Shown piece after piece: positions 43,807 to 53,005 of a stretch of 64,000 nucleotides of DNA. The first letter of the stretch is position 1. Each line of letters starts with the position of its first letter. The position numbers and the translations under genes are program-made. The DNA comes from Candidatus Bathyarchaeia archaeon (GTDB lineage Archaea; Thermoproteota; Bathyarchaeia; Bathyarchaeales; Bathycorpusculaceae). A model generated the notes under the pieces. It was not told where the DNA came from, ran no database searches, and was given only the letters and a program-made list of their open reading frames with translations. The stretch covers positions 62,001-126,000 of the forward strand of contig JAVYUU010000002.1 of the NCBI GenBank assembly GCA_038728085.1, given 5' to 3'.

Positions 43807-44934
43807 ATGGGTTGGGAGTACACCTTAAGGATTGATAAGAAGTTTATTGTAGCCTTGTTTCTTGTTGCGGTTGCCTTGGGTGGGGGTTTCTCGCTTGTCT
43901 ATTGGAATTTGAAGTCGAGTTTGAATGTTTTGGAGGACAGGTATGCTGATGTTTCAGCCCGACTTGAAAGCCTTCAAACTCTAATAGAACAGCTTTATTA
44001 TGTCCAGAAGCTCAACTTGACGGCTGTCCAAATATACAATTTGAGCAGAAATTCGGTGGTTCTGGTTGTGGCGGGCAGTAAATCTGGCTCGGGTTTTGTT
44101 TATCGTGTCGGTGGGAATGGCAAGGGATACATAATCACGAACAACCACGTTATAGAAGGCTCCGAAAACAATCTTAAAGTGACCTTTTTCATTGATGGCA
44201 AGCCCGTGCAGGTTAGCGCTGCTGTTAAGGGCAAGGACATCTACAGCGACCTTGCGGTTTTGGAGGTTTACAATCTTCCTGCGGAGGCGAAGCCTCTGCC
44301 CGTGGGTGATTCCACGAAACTTTTGGTGGGCGAACCCGTCTACGCTATTGGAAACCCCTTTGGCCTGGAAGGCTCTATGACCGCTGGAATAGTAAGCCAG
44401 CTGGGCAGAGTTTTAAGGCTAAGCGATCTCGGTGTGCCCGAGCCCTGGGGAGCCTACTCCATAGTTGACATTATCCAGTTTGATGCCGCTGTAAACCCCG
44501 GAAACTCCGGTGGGCCGCTCCTCAATAGCCTCGGCCAAGTTATAGGCGTAACATTTGCTATAGAAACAACAGAGGAAGTGAGGGCTTTCATAGGGATAGG
44601 CTATGCTATCCCCTCCATAATAATGGGAAGGGTAGCCGATGCAATAATCGCCAAGGGTAAGTATGAGCATCCCTGGGTTGGCGTGGAATGCGATCCAAAC
44701 TATATAGGCGGAGTGTTAATTTCCAGGGTGGTTGAGGATAGCCCGGCTTACAATGCAGGCTTAATGAGCGGAGACATCATCGTTAAGGTTGATAATCGAA
44801 CAGTTAACCGCTACGATGACATGGTGATCTACCTGGAACGGTATAAGAGCCCCGGGGACACCATAATTTTGGAGGTTAAGAGGGGGACTACAACCTTAGC
44901 CATAACATTAACCCTTGGGAAACGGCCGGAGTAA
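43807..44934 (+). CDS. HtrA/Deg-type trypsin-like protease with PDZ domain
   Basis: Membrane-anchored serine protease acting outside the membrane on misfolded proteins. A signal-anchor helix (about 11-33: FIVALFLVAVALGGGFSLVYW) precedes a short coiled coil, the protease domain with His in ITNNHVIEG, Asp in YSDLAVLEV and Ser in NPGNSGGPLL, and one C-terminal PDZ domain (GVLISRVVEDSPAYNAGL, GDIIVKVDNRTV). ATG 43807 is the better start; the frame extends to 43786. It begins after tRNA-Pro. Single-PDZ architecture is that of DegS-like proteins. Confidence 0.93.
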   Translation: MGWEYTLRIDKKFIVALFLVAVALGGGFSLVYWNLKSSLNVLEDRYADVSARLESLQTLIEQLYYVQKLNLTAVQIYNLSRNSVVLVVAGSKSGSGFVYRVGGNGKGYIITNNHVIEGSENNLKVTFFIDGKPVQVSAAVKGKDIYSDLAVLEVYNLPAEAKPLPVGDSTKLLVGEPVYAIGNPFGLEGSMTAGIVSQLGRVLRLSDLGVPEPWGAYSIVDIIQFDAAVNPGNSGGPLLNSLGQVIGVTFAIETTEEVRAFIGIGYAIPSIIMGRVADAIIAKGKYEHPWVGVECDPNYIGGVLISRVVEDSPAYNAGLMSGDIIVKVDNRTVNRYDDMVIYLERYKSPGDTIILEVKRGTTTLAITLTLGKRPE

Positions 44935-44945
44935 GGGGCAAGTGC

Positions 44946-46127
44946 TTAAAACTTCTGGACGAGGGCTGCCAGCGCCAAGGCAATGGTCATTGTGATGGTG
45001 ACTGTGAAGAGGATGGCTGGTGAAATGGCATAGAGCATTCCACCTACATATGGTGCAAGTATGGATGCGAACATGCTTATTGTTTGGGGTATTGAAACCC
45101 ATCTGGCCCTTATTGGCTCTGGGGCTAGTGGCCCCACAATGGCGCTCATAATAGACCATGTTGCGTAGGATGCGCCTATGAAGAAAAAGGCAAATGCTAG
45201 TAAGCAGAGGTTTCCCGTTAAGAGCATAACCGTCATTGAGAAGCTGCAGAGCGCCATTGCAACTGTAAGGGCGAACTTCTGGCCATACATGTCTCCAAAT
45301 TTGCCTAGAGCTATGCCAAGCACAGCTGAGCCGGCGAAGGCTATGGAGCCCAAAAGGCCGATTTCAAAGTCGCCATAGCCATGCATGTCTGCCAAGAATT
45401 TTGGCAGAAATGGGCGAAACATCATTAGAACAAACATTGTGGCTGCGAAAAAGGCTGAGATTGCCGCCAGCCGCTTTGTCCTTAAAAGCTGCAAAGACGA
45501 TGGATAGTCTCCAAGCCTTTTCTGTTCTAGCTGTTTGGCGTGCTGGCTGCTGATGAACATCAAAACCACAGTTGCCAGGGCATATAAGGCGAAGGAGATG
45601 AGGAAAACTGTTTGCATGCCGAGTTTTCCAGCTAAGTAGCCGCCGAAGGCTGGCGAGAAAATATAGCCCAGAGACCATGCTGATGATATAGTCGTGAATG
45701 TCAATGTAAGTCTGCTTTTGTCAGCTGCTGTCACGATGTAGGCTGTGCTTGTCGGCCCACCAAGCCAAAAGCCCCAGAGGAGCATCCCTGGAATCATTTG
45801 AACCCAGTTTCTTGCAGAAGCGAATATGAGAGGTACTGGAAGCCATGCGATCCAACCAGCCACCATAATCTTTTTTCTGTCATATCTGTCGGCAAGCACT
45901 CCGGCGATCAGCAGCGTTATGGTTGCTGTTAGGCTGGCTAGAGCGTATAAGATTCCAACTTCCACAGAGGTTGCCCCCAGCGCCTCCGCTATGTAGTAGG
46001 GCAGAAGGTAGGCGTAGAGACCGTCTCCAAAGGCCCCGACAAGGTTTGAAACAAAAATTAGTTTCAAGTCTCTGCTGAGGAATTTAAAAGGTGAACTCAG
46101 CCGTGAAGGCTTTTCGCTCTGTGACAT
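44946..46127 (-). CDS. MFS transporter
   Basis: Twelve hydrophobic segments in two halves, the loop 2/3 signature as GVLADRYDRKKIMV and its counterpart GKFGDMYGQKFAL in the second half, so a complete major facilitator protein of 393 residues. The family exports drugs or moves sugars; no substrate can be inferred. Converges on the HtrA gene with 11 bases between stops. Confidence 0.88.
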   Translation of the reverse strand: MSQSEKPSRLSSPFKFLSRDLKLIFVSNLVGAFGDGLYAYLLPYYIAEALGATSVEVGILYALASLTATITLLIAGVLADRYDRKKIMVAGWIAWLPVPLIFASARNWVQMIPGMLLWGFWLGGPTSTAYIVTAADKSRLTLTFTTISSAWSLGYIFSPAFGGYLAGKLGMQTVFLISFALYALATVVLMFISSQHAKQLEQKRLGDYPSSLQLLRTKRLAAISAFFAATMFVLMMFRPFLPKFLADMHGYGDFEIGLLGSIAFAGSAVLGIALGKFGDMYGQKFALTVAMALCSFSMTVMLLTGNLCLLAFAFFFIGASYATWSIMSAIVGPLAPEPIRARWVSIPQTISMFASILAPYVGGMLYAISPAILFTVTITMTIALALAALVQKF

Positions 46128-46230
46128 CGCTGGAACGTTTCCTTATTATGCGCTGTTGAATTTACACTCTAGTTTGTGTTCTGGATTATTAGCTTTAACA
46201 TTAACACTCAGAAGATAACGAGGTGCTAAG

Positions 46231-47229
46231 TTAGGTTCTCCTGTCAATCACGTCTAAAACGTCTTGACCTGTGCCTATCAGGACTACGGGTATGCCCAGT
46301 TGCCGCTCGATTTCAGCCACGAACTCCTTGGCTTCCTTGGGCAGATCCTCGTATTTCCTGATGCCTCTGCATTTTGGGTATAGAACATCCAGCTTCGTTA
46401 ACGCCGCTTGAGTTGCACCATTTATCATTACAGCCCTCTTGGCGATTTCAAAGTTGAAGGGGGCTGAACGTCTCTCGCGGCCTGTTCCAGCTGCAACCTC
46501 AAACCATCCACGCTTTATGGCCTCCTCTTTCGAAATTTCACCAGGCAGGGGTCCCGCGCCCACCCTTGTCATGAAAGACTTGAAGACCACGAGGACTTCG
46601 TCAACCTTTGTTGGACCCACACCGGCTTCAGAGCATATGGCTGAGGCGCTGGTGTCTCTTCCAGTAACGTAGGGGTATGTTCCATAATAGAGGGAGAGCA
46701 TCACACCCTGTGTTCCCTCTAAAATGACCTTTTTGCCGGAGTCTATGGCTGTGTTAACTTCCAGCGCCACATCGGTTAGGTAGGGTTGGAGTTCTGGTAC
46801 GTCTTTGGCTAGTTTGGCTGTTCTGCGGACACGCTCTTCTATGGCTGGTCCAACACCCCAGCCTGTTGTGCCTATGCCCCTTAAATGGGCGTTTGTCTTA
46901 TCTTGCTCGGAATGTTTTTCCTCTATTATTGAGGCTTGGTAATCCACACCTATCCGGTTTTTCACGTTTGTCAATTCAACTTCTTCGAGGAATTTTGCCA
47001 CGTGAATGTTTGCCCCAGCACCTATGAGGAGACGGCATTTTTCATAGACGAAACATGATGGAACCATGTGGAGGGCGTAGCGTTTCCCCTCAAACCAAAC
47101 GGTGTGCGCCGCATTAACGGAGCCTGTTCGCACGCAAACATCAATCTTGTCCTTTAAGGCTAAGTAAGAGACAATTTTTCCCTTACCCTCGTCGCCCCAG
47201 AAACCGCCAACTATGACTGTGCAGGGCAT
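46231..47229 (-). CDS. purA: Adenylosuccinate synthetase (archaeal short form)
   Basis: GTP-dependent condensation of IMP and aspartate in AMP synthesis. The N-terminal loop GFWGDEGKGKIV is the GTP/IMP motif, followed by VRTGSVNAAHTVWFEGK, VILEGTQGVMLSLYYGTYP, VTGRDTSA, and a C-terminal GTGRERRSAPFNF. 332 residues is the compact archaeal form (bacterial PurA is about 430). It follows two small genes on the same strand. Confidence 0.95.
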   Translation of the reverse strand: MPCTVIVGGFWGDEGKGKIVSYLALKDKIDVCVRTGSVNAAHTVWFEGKRYALHMVPSCFVYEKCRLLIGAGANIHVAKFLEEVELTNVKNRIGVDYQASIIEEKHSEQDKTNAHLRGIGTTGWGVGPAIEERVRRTAKLAKDVPELQPYLTDVALEVNTAIDSGKKVILEGTQGVMLSLYYGTYPYVTGRDTSASAICSEAGVGPTKVDEVLVVFKSFMTRVGAGPLPGEISKEEAIKRGWFEVAAGTGRERRSAPFNFEIAKRAVMINGATQAALTKLDVLYPKCRGIRKYEDLPKEAKEFVAEIERQLGIPVVLIGTGQDVLDVIDRRT

Positions 47230-47302
47230 TTAAACCACGAATTCGGAGAATGCCTCAAGCCTATTTAAGCCTATTTAAGGCGTTTATGTAAAATTAACAT
47301 TG

Positions 47303-47554
47303 CTAGCTGCTTTGCCTGCCGCCGGCCTCGATTAGGTTGAGGTTTAGAAGCTTCACCCAAGCGATGTTTCTTAGGGGTATTTGGAGGGCAGCGGCCTTCC
47401 CGTAGGGAATACATTTTACGAAAACCTCACCCTTCAATGCATCCCTGCGGATCTCGTCCACCCGAACATTAACTATGACCGAGCCGTCTTTAAGGTGAAG
47501 GTTGACGTTTTTTCCGAGGAAGGATTTAGCCACATTCAGGGTTAAGCCTTCCAT
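47303..47554 (-). CDS. Small Sm-like protein
   Basis: 83 residues whose layout fits an Sm/LSm fold: LNVAKSFLGKNVNLHLKDGS as helix plus strands 1-2 (the G-x-N-V-x-L-x-L-K-D-G pattern is Sm1-like), VRVDEIRRDALKGEVFVKCI in the middle and IPLRNIAWVKLL as the last strand pair. Archaeal Sm-like proteins bind RNA as rings. Assignment is by pattern only. It lies 8 bases after the zinc-binding mini-gene and 73 bases before purA, probably in one transcript. Confidence 0.55.
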   Translation of the reverse strand: MEGLTLNVAKSFLGKNVNLHLKDGSVIVNVRVDEIRRDALKGEVFVKCIPYGKAAALQIPLRNIAWVKLLNLNLIEAGGRQSS

Positions 47555-47561
47555 GGGGTTT

Positions 47562-47699
47562 TCACCACTCCAGGTCTTTATCAGCTATTTTGTTCCAGCA
47601 GCGCTTGCAGATGGGAAGCTTTTCACCCTTAAAGACTATGTAAACTCCAATGTCGTCATTTCTGCAATTTTTGTTCCACGGGTTTCTACAATGCTCCAT
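47562..47699 (-). CDS. Small zinc-ribbon protein, 45 aa
   Basis: 45 residues with Cys at positions 4 and 12 (EHCRNPWNKNC) and a second pair CKRC at 31-34, likely binding one zinc. It starts at ATG 47699 and ends 7 bases before the Sm-like gene, on the same strand, so the two are probably translated together. No family recognised; the paired Cys and operon position support a genuine gene. Confidence 0.5.
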   Translation of the reverse strand: MEHCRNPWNKNCRNDDIGVYIVFKGEKLPICKRCWNKIADKDLEW

Positions 47700-47816
47700 G
47701 ATTGCGGTCCTCCACTGGATGCCTTGGCCACTATTCAGCCCTGCTATGCCTTTTAAATAATGCTGTGGAATGGCAGTTTCAAGCCGTGGGGGGAGATAAG
47801 TTAAAGTGAAGCAAGC

Positions 47817-48359
47817 CTATGAAAGCACAACAATTTCGGGTGAAATTTTCTCCTTGGTTATTGTTAATAGTCCAACGGTTGGTTTTGTAATGAATGGGGG
47901 GACTGGATTTGTGGGGCTGCCGGGGTTAATGAATAGGATCTCGCCTTCCCACTTTATGTTCGCATGGTGAGTGTGCCCATAAACGAGCACGTGGAAGCCG
48001 TTTTGTTTGGCTATTTCCCTCATTTTTCCTATGCCGAAGATGGTTCCCGGGTCATGCATAACCCCGACCTTCCAGTCGAAAACTTTGAGGGAATTCATTT
48101 TGGGAAGTTTTCCGCGGATTTCCGGCCCATCCATGTTCCCATAGACGGCTAGGACTGGCGCGATTTGCTCCAGTTTATCTATGACTGTTAAATCCACCAA
48201 GTCGCCGGCGTGGATTATGTAGTCAACCTTTTCAAAAACCTCGAAGACTTTTCTGGGAATTTCCCGGGCGCGAACTGGAACATGGGTGTCCGAGATTAAA
48301 CCGATAACCTTTTTTGTTATGTCTCTCTCCTGTCTTGCCGCGGTTTCTTGACTAAGCAT
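47817..48359 (-). CDS. Metallophosphoesterase, YfcE/MJ0936 family
   Basis: Calcineurin-like phosphodiesterase. Metal ligands are visible in order: GLISDTHVP, IIHAGDLVD, VYGNMDGPEIR, VGVMHDPG and LVYGHTHHANI. MJ0936-type enzymes hydrolyse phosphodiesters such as cyclic nucleotides in vitro. 180 residues with a non-conserved N-terminal 15 residues; a later start just before VIGLISDTH is possible. Confidence 0.9.
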   Translation of the reverse strand: MLSQETAARQERDITKKVIGLISDTHVPVRAREIPRKVFEVFEKVDYIIHAGDLVDLTVIDKLEQIAPVLAVYGNMDGPEIRGKLPKMNSLKVFDWKVGVMHDPGTIFGIGKMREIAKQNGFHVLVYGHTHHANIKWEGEILFINPGSPTNPVPPFITKPTVGLLTITKEKISPEIVVLS

Positions 48360-48423
48360 TTATGTGGGCCTCTTTCGCTTCTATATCTGGCAACGCTTAA
48401 ATAAATAAGGTTTAAACTGCGCC

Positions 48424-49002
48424 CTATGGTCTGGAGACAAAGGCGTTTCCCTTAATGTAAAACCTCAATTTCTGGGGAAGGTCTGCCTTCACGCCGATTC
48501 TATGGGAAGTGCAAATTTCAAAGGGCTCGCCTTCACCGTATGTTATGGTTAAGTCGCTGTTGGAGTTGGCAACGTCGACACCGTTCAGCTTTTTTGTTAT
48601 GGCCAAGGCCTTGGTTAGCTTTCCAGGCCCGTTTGTCAGGGCTTTCGTGTCCCCGGTTTTCCTGTTCTTCTTCATGGTTTCTATTCCTTGGACAGGTTCG
48701 AGGGCCCTTATCAGAACGGCGCCAACCTCGCCTTTTGGGTGAGCCACTATGTTTAGGAGCCAGTTTCCATGAACCATGTAAATGAACGTTCTGCCGACCT
48801 CGCTGAACATGGGCTCGTTGAAGGGCTTTTTCCCCATGTAGGCTTTTGAGGCCGGGTCGTTTTCGCCGTAGTAGGCTTCTGTTTCAACAATTTTTCCGCT
48901 TAAAATTTGGCCTTCTAGATGTCTAACAAGCATCTTTCCAAGGAGCTCCCTTGCCACGATGGCTGGATCCCTTTCGTAGAAGCTTCTTGGCAGGACTTTC
49001 AT
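48424..49002 (-). CDS. 3-methyladenine DNA glycosylase (AAG/MPG family)
   Basis: Base-excision repair glycosylase removing alkylated purines. AAG family features: LPRSFYERDPAIVARELLGK, GKIVETEAYYGENDPASKAY with the catalytic Glu, VYMVHGN-like IYMVHGNWLLNIV and NGPGKLTKALAI. 192 residues, standard for the family. Single gene. Confidence 0.92.
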   Translation of the reverse strand: MKVLPRSFYERDPAIVARELLGKMLVRHLEGQILSGKIVETEAYYGENDPASKAYMGKKPFNEPMFSEVGRTFIYMVHGNWLLNIVAHPKGEVGAVLIRALEPVQGIETMKKNRKTGDTKALTNGPGKLTKALAITKKLNGVDVANSNSDLTITYGEGEPFEICTSHRIGVKADLPQKLRFYIKGNAFVSRP

Positions 49003-49070
49003 GCCAATAATCCTCTCAGCGTTAGGGTTTAAATTTCTTAATAATCTAGAACCTAATATTTGGTGGCGAA

Positions 49071-49418
49071 ATGATCGAGTCTTATGATTTCGGCGTGATG
49101 GTTGTTAATGGGAAACGCTATACAAGCGACCTCATAGTTTTCCCAGAAAAGGTCTTAAGCGGATGGTGGAGGAGGGAGGGACACCAACTCTGCTTGGAAG
49201 ACTTGAGGGATGTTCTCTCCGCAACGCCTCCTCCAAGGGTTTTGGTTGTTGGCACAGGCTATTTGGGGCTCGTTAAAGTTCTGCCCGAAGTTGAGAAGGC
49301 CCTAAAAGATCGGGGGATAAAGCTCATAGCCCAGCCGACAAGGGAAGCCTTTAAAACCTTCAATGAGCTTTTGAAGGCGGGCAAGCGGGTTGTCGGCGCC
49401 TTCCACCTAACATGCTAA
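49071..49418 (+). CDS. Mth938 domain-containing protein
   Basis: 115-residue protein of the Mth938/DUF498 family (homologous to mitochondrial NDUFAF3). Seen: YDFGVMVVNGKRYTSDLIVFPEKV, the conserved W in GWWRREGH, and the P-V-L-V-V-GTG-Y-G strand-loop (RVLVVGTGYLGL) with a C-terminal TREAFKTFNELL helix. Biochemical role unknown in archaea. Confidence 0.88.
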   Translation: MIESYDFGVMVVNGKRYTSDLIVFPEKVLSGWWRREGHQLCLEDLRDVLSATPPPRVLVVGTGYLGLVKVLPEVEKALKDRGIKLIAQPTREAFKTFNELLKAGKRVVGAFHLTC

Positions 49419-49475
49419 ACTTGTAAAGCCTTAAATCGCTTACCGCTATAGATTGAAGCTAAGCGGTGAAAACCT

Positions 49476-50834
49476 ATGGGTGCAAGGCTTCTAAAGGAAA
49501 TCGGAGAAGAAATCACAACCCTTCTGAGCGATTTGATTCGGATAAACACGACAAACCCTCCTGGAAACGAAACCCAAGCAGCCAAATATTTAGCTGAAAC
49601 TCTTGAAAGGGAAGGCTTCAAATGTGAGGTTTTGGAATCCGCTCCGGGAAGGGGAAACATAATTACCCGTCTAAAGGGCACTGGTGAAGGGCCAAGCCTT
49701 CTCCTGCTCAGCCACTTGGACGTGGTGGCCGCCAACCCTAAAGAGTGGAGCGTAGATCCCTTCTCTGGACTGGTTAAGGATGGCTTTGTCTGGGGTAGAG
49801 GCGCCTTAGACATGAAGTCCATGACGGCCATGGAGGTTATGGTCATGAAGCTTCTGAAACGCAACGGTGTGAGGCTTAAAGGCGACGTTATATTGGCGGC
49901 AACAGCCGACGAGGAGAAAGGCGGAGAATACGGGGCTGGCTGGCTTGTCCAAAACCATCCGGAAAAGGTTAGGGCGGACTATGTTATAAATGAGGGGGGA
50001 GGCCAAGCGGTCCCCGTGAACGGCAAAAACGTCTTCACAATTCAAACAGCCGAAAAGGGCATATTATGGTTTAAGGTTAAGGCCAAGGGCAGACCTGGAC
50101 ATGGTTCAGTGCCGGGTGCCGCCGATAACGCCATCCTTCGCATAAGCAGGGTTGTGGACAGGCTTGGCAACCATCGCGCGGAAATTGCCTTGACGCCGAC
50201 CGTTAAGGAGTTTTTGACTGTTATGGCAGAGGAAAACAAGGAGGCGGGGGAAACCCTTAGGCTTCTGCTTCAAAACCCAACTGCCGCTGACCAAATTTTG
50301 GACCAGCTAGCCCAAAAGGATAAGGCTATGGCTGAGGAGCTTCGGGCCATGTTGAGGATGACCATAGCCCCCACCATCATTCACGGCGGCATCAAAGAGA
50401 ACATAATTCCATCAGAATGCGAGGCAGTCTTCGACTGTAGAATACTTCCGGGGCAAACCACACTGGAGGCGCTAAACCACATAAAGAAGCTCTTGGAGGA
50501 TGTAGACCTAAACAAGCTCGAGTTTGAGGTTATCCAGGCCAATGAACCCTCAGAGTCGCCTACCAACACACCCCTCTATAGGATTATGGTGGAAACCCTC
50601 AGAGAGTTTGAGCCCAACTGTGCAGTAGCTCCTATCCTGCTGACAGGGGGAACAGACTCAAGGTTCTTCAGAAAAATGGACGCGGTATGCTATGGTTTCC
50701 AGCCAGCCCTATCCGATTTGCCTTATGGCGAAATCCTCAAGATGGTGCACGGCGTAGACGAGCGCATATCAATAAACAACCTTGTATTCGGGACAAGCGT
50801 CCTCTACAATGTTGTGAAAAAATTCCTAACATGA
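49476..50834 (+). CDS. M20 family metallopeptidase / deacylase
   Basis: Two-zinc aminoacylase of the ArgE/DapE/CPG2 family. LLLSHLDVV (HxD), VWGRGALDMKS, ATADEEKGGEYG (catalytic Glu and Glu ligand), a dimerisation insertion with GRPGHGS, then ILLTGGTDSRFF near the C-terminus. 452 residues, in the usual range. It could hydrolyse peptides or N-acyl amino acids; specificity cannot be read. Follows the Mth938 gene by 57 bases. Confidence 0.88.
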   Translation: MGARLLKEIGEEITTLLSDLIRINTTNPPGNETQAAKYLAETLEREGFKCEVLESAPGRGNIITRLKGTGEGPSLLLLSHLDVVAANPKEWSVDPFSGLVKDGFVWGRGALDMKSMTAMEVMVMKLLKRNGVRLKGDVILAATADEEKGGEYGAGWLVQNHPEKVRADYVINEGGGQAVPVNGKNVFTIQTAEKGILWFKVKAKGRPGHGSVPGAADNAILRISRVVDRLGNHRAEIALTPTVKEFLTVMAEENKEAGETLRLLLQNPTAADQILDQLAQKDKAMAEELRAMLRMTIAPTIIHGGIKENIIPSECEAVFDCRILPGQTTLEALNHIKKLLEDVDLNKLEFEVIQANEPSESPTNTPLYRIMVETLREFEPNCAVAPILLTGGTDSRFFRKMDAVCYGFQPALSDLPYGEILKMVHGVDERISINNLVFGTSVLYNVVKKFLT

Positions 50835-50938
50835 ACAATCCCCACTCTGTTTCTGTGATTTCATAGAGTTTCAAGCTGAAATTTTATAAATGGGAGCGTT
50901 GATGTTTACGTCTATGCCTATGAAATGGAGGGCTGCTC

Positions 50939-51229
50939 ATGCCGGCGATAGAAGTTGGCAGAATATGCGTTAAAATCTGCGGAAGGGAAGCGGGCAGAAA
51001 ATGCGTGATAGTCGACATAATAGACAAGAACTTTGTGCTTGTCACAGGGCCTAAAAGCATTACGGGTGTTAAGAGGCGAAGGGCAAACATAAACCACTTG
51101 GAGCCTTTAGCTGAGAAGATCGACATTAAGCGGGGGGCTTCCGACGATGAAGTCGTTGAAGCCTTGAAGGCCAAAGGCCTCTTAGATGCTATGACTCAAC
51201 CCGTCAAGCCCGTCCTCGCCCGGATCTAA
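50939..51229 (+). CDS. rpl14e: 50S ribosomal protein eL14
   Basis: Archaeal/eukaryotic ribosomal protein with the KOW-like start [36 protein letters not shown] and [12 protein letters not shown]. 96 residues, standard archaeal length. It precedes cbf5 by 55 bases; eL14 and cbf5 are neighbours in many archaea, consistent with a translation operon. Confidence 0.95.
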   Translation: MPAIEVGRICVKICGREAGRKCVIVDIIDKNFVLVTGPKSITGVKRRRANINHLEPLAEKIDIKRGASDDEVVEALKAKGLLDAMTQPVKPVLARI

Positions 51230-51284
51230 CAATTGTTATTAGGGCGCCCCTTATTCTCTAATCTTTAGAGGTGCACTGTTTAAA

Positions 51285-52322
51285 ATGCCTAGAAGCCCCG
51301 CTCCATGGATGATTGAACGTAAATTGCTGGTGAAGGCTGAGGGCGAGACAAGCCCGAAATATGGCTGTAAACCAGAAGAACGCCCAGCCAAAGACTACAT
51401 TAGATTCGGCGTCATAAACCTCGACAAGCCAGCTGGACCCACAAGCCATGAAGTAGCCGCATGGGTTAAGCGAATAATAGGCGTGGAATACGTCGGCCAC
51501 GGTGGGACCCTAGAAACCCTCTGGGCTTTCGAAGGGGTTTAGGGAAATCCCAACGTGACCGGCGTTCTCCCCATAACGCTGGAAGAAGCTAGGAAAGTTG
51601 TGCAAGCCCTGCTGTTAAGCGGAAAAGAATACGTGTGCATTATGAAGCTTCACGGCGACGTCCCAGAAAATCGCGTCAAAGAAGTGCTCAAGGAATTCGA
51701 GGACACTATTTATCAGCGTCCCCCCTTAAGGGCCTCAGTGAAGCGGCAGCTCCGCACAAGGAAAATATACTATATAGACTTTCTGGAAATGGAGGGGCGA
51801 AACGTTCTCTTCAAGGTTGGCTGCGAAGGAGGCACATACATCCGCAAGCTATGCTATGACATCGGCGAAGTTTTAGGCTGCGGCGCTCACATGCAGGAGC
51901 TCCGCCGAACAAGGGCAGGCCCCTTTGTCGAAGAGGAGGGGCTTGTAACACTTCATGATGTGGCATATTGGTTCTCCAAGTGGCGGGAGGGTGGAGACGA
52001 TGCAGTTCTCAAAAAGTTCATTCAACCAATGGAAAAGGCCTTGGCGCTTGTTCCAAAAATCTATGTGAGGGACACAGCTGTGGACGCTATATGTCACGGT
52101 GCAAGCCTAACAGCCCCAGGTGTTTTGTCTCTTGAAACGGGCATAACCGCTGGATCCACAGTGGCAATCTTCACCTTGAAGGGTGAAGCCGTAGCTCTGG
52201 CGGAGGCTCAAGCCTCCAGCGAGGAAATTCTCGGTATGGATCATGGCATCGTCGCAAGGGTTAAACGTGTTCTAATGCCCCGGGGCACATACCCCAAATG
52301 CTGGAAGAGCGGCGAAATATGA
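51285..52322 (+). CDS. cbf5: tRNA/rRNA pseudouridine synthase Cbf5 (TruB family), with predicted intron
   Basis: Catalytic subunit of H/ACA RNPs and tRNA Psi55 synthase. Joining 51285-51513 to 51547-52322 gives 1005 bases, 334 residues, the normal archaeal length. Exon 1 ends GHGGTL plus the first base of an Asp codon; exon 2 supplies the rest and continues PNVTGVLP, so the catalytic Asp77 of the GTLDPxxTGVLP motif is restored exactly. Further motifs: YQRPPLRASVKRQLR, RKIYYIDFLE, GTYIRKLCYDIG and a C-terminal PUA domain (about 245-330). Unspliced, the frame stops at TAG 51540-51542 before any catalytic function. It overlaps the next gene by 4 bases. Confidence 0.9.
51514..51546 (+). other. 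Predicted archaeal pre-mRNA intron (bulge-helix-bulge)
   Basis: 33 nt. Folding gives: outer helix 503-507/548-552 (uggga... with uccca), a central four-pair helix cccu 508-511 with aggg 541-544, a three-base bulge a-g^a (512-514) on one strand and a-a^a (545-547) on the other, and an intron stem around aaaccc/gggguu. Cutting after the second base of each bulge, as archaeal EndA does, leaves g513 joined to a547. This is the classic plan; only the inner stem deviates slightly. Confidence 0.8.
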
Positions 52323-52933
52323 CCACAAAAAGCGGCGGAATAAACCACTATTTCTCTGAAAAACCAAAAGTTAAACCCCGCTATAGGCTTATTCAGGCTT
52401 GTCTCCGCGGCAAAACCTTCAAATTCCTAACAGCCTCAGGGGTTTTCTCAAAAAAGCGCGTGGATTTAGGCACAAAACTCCTAATAGAATCCATGATACT
52501 GCCGGAAAGCGGTTTGGTCTTAGATGTTGGGTGCGGCTACGGCGCCATTGGGATAGCCGCCGCCTCGCTTAACCCAAAACTCCACGTGGTCATGGTGGAC
52601 GTAAACGAGCGGGCAGTCCGGCTGGCAAAACAGAACATCGAACTAAACAAGGTTTATAACGCCGAAGTCAAGCGGGGCAACCTATATGAGCCAGTTGAAG
52701 GCATGCTGTTCAACTGCATCCTCTCAAACCCGCCAGTAAGCGCCGGACTAGCCACAGTCAAAGCCATAATAACCGAGGCACCAAAACACATGACGGAAAA
52801 GGCGACGCTACAAATGGTTTTAAGGTCAAAAATAGGCGGAAAAAGAATGCAACAAATCTTCCAAGAAACCTTCGGAAACTGCACAATACTGGCAAGAGAA
52901 AGCGGCTACCGAGTACTAATGGCCCAAAAATAA
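52319..52933 (+). CDS. Class I methyltransferase, RsmC/small-domain type
   Basis: SAM-dependent N-methyltransferase with motif I VLDVGCGYGAIGIAAA, acidic VVMVDVNERAVRLAKQNI and the NPPV catalytic motif (SNPPVSAG) typical of enzymes that methylate exocyclic amines of nucleic acid bases. 204 residues from ATG 52319; the ATG overlaps the cbf5 stop, so the two are translationally coupled. A role in rRNA or tRNA guanine methylation is inferred from family and operon. Confidence 0.82.
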   Translation: MTTKSGGINHYFSEKPKVKPRYRLIQACLRGKTFKFLTASGVFSKKRVDLGTKLLIESMILPESGLVLDVGCGYGAIGIAAASLNPKLHVVMVDVNERAVRLAKQNIELNKVYNAEVKRGNLYEPVEGMLFNCILSNPPVSAGLATVKAIITEAPKHMTEKATLQMVLRSKIGGKRMQQIFQETFGNCTILARESGYRVLMAQK

Positions 52934-53005
52934 TAAACACCACCAACACGACAACATGTAAAAGGATAATTACCCCCAACAAGAAACATTGAAAAAGTAC
53001 AGCGC

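Noticed and set aside
51285-51560. cbf5 as a frameshifted pseudogene
   Set aside because: The insert is 33 nt, folds into the splicing motif, and its exact removal restores the catalytic residue; random damage would not do so.
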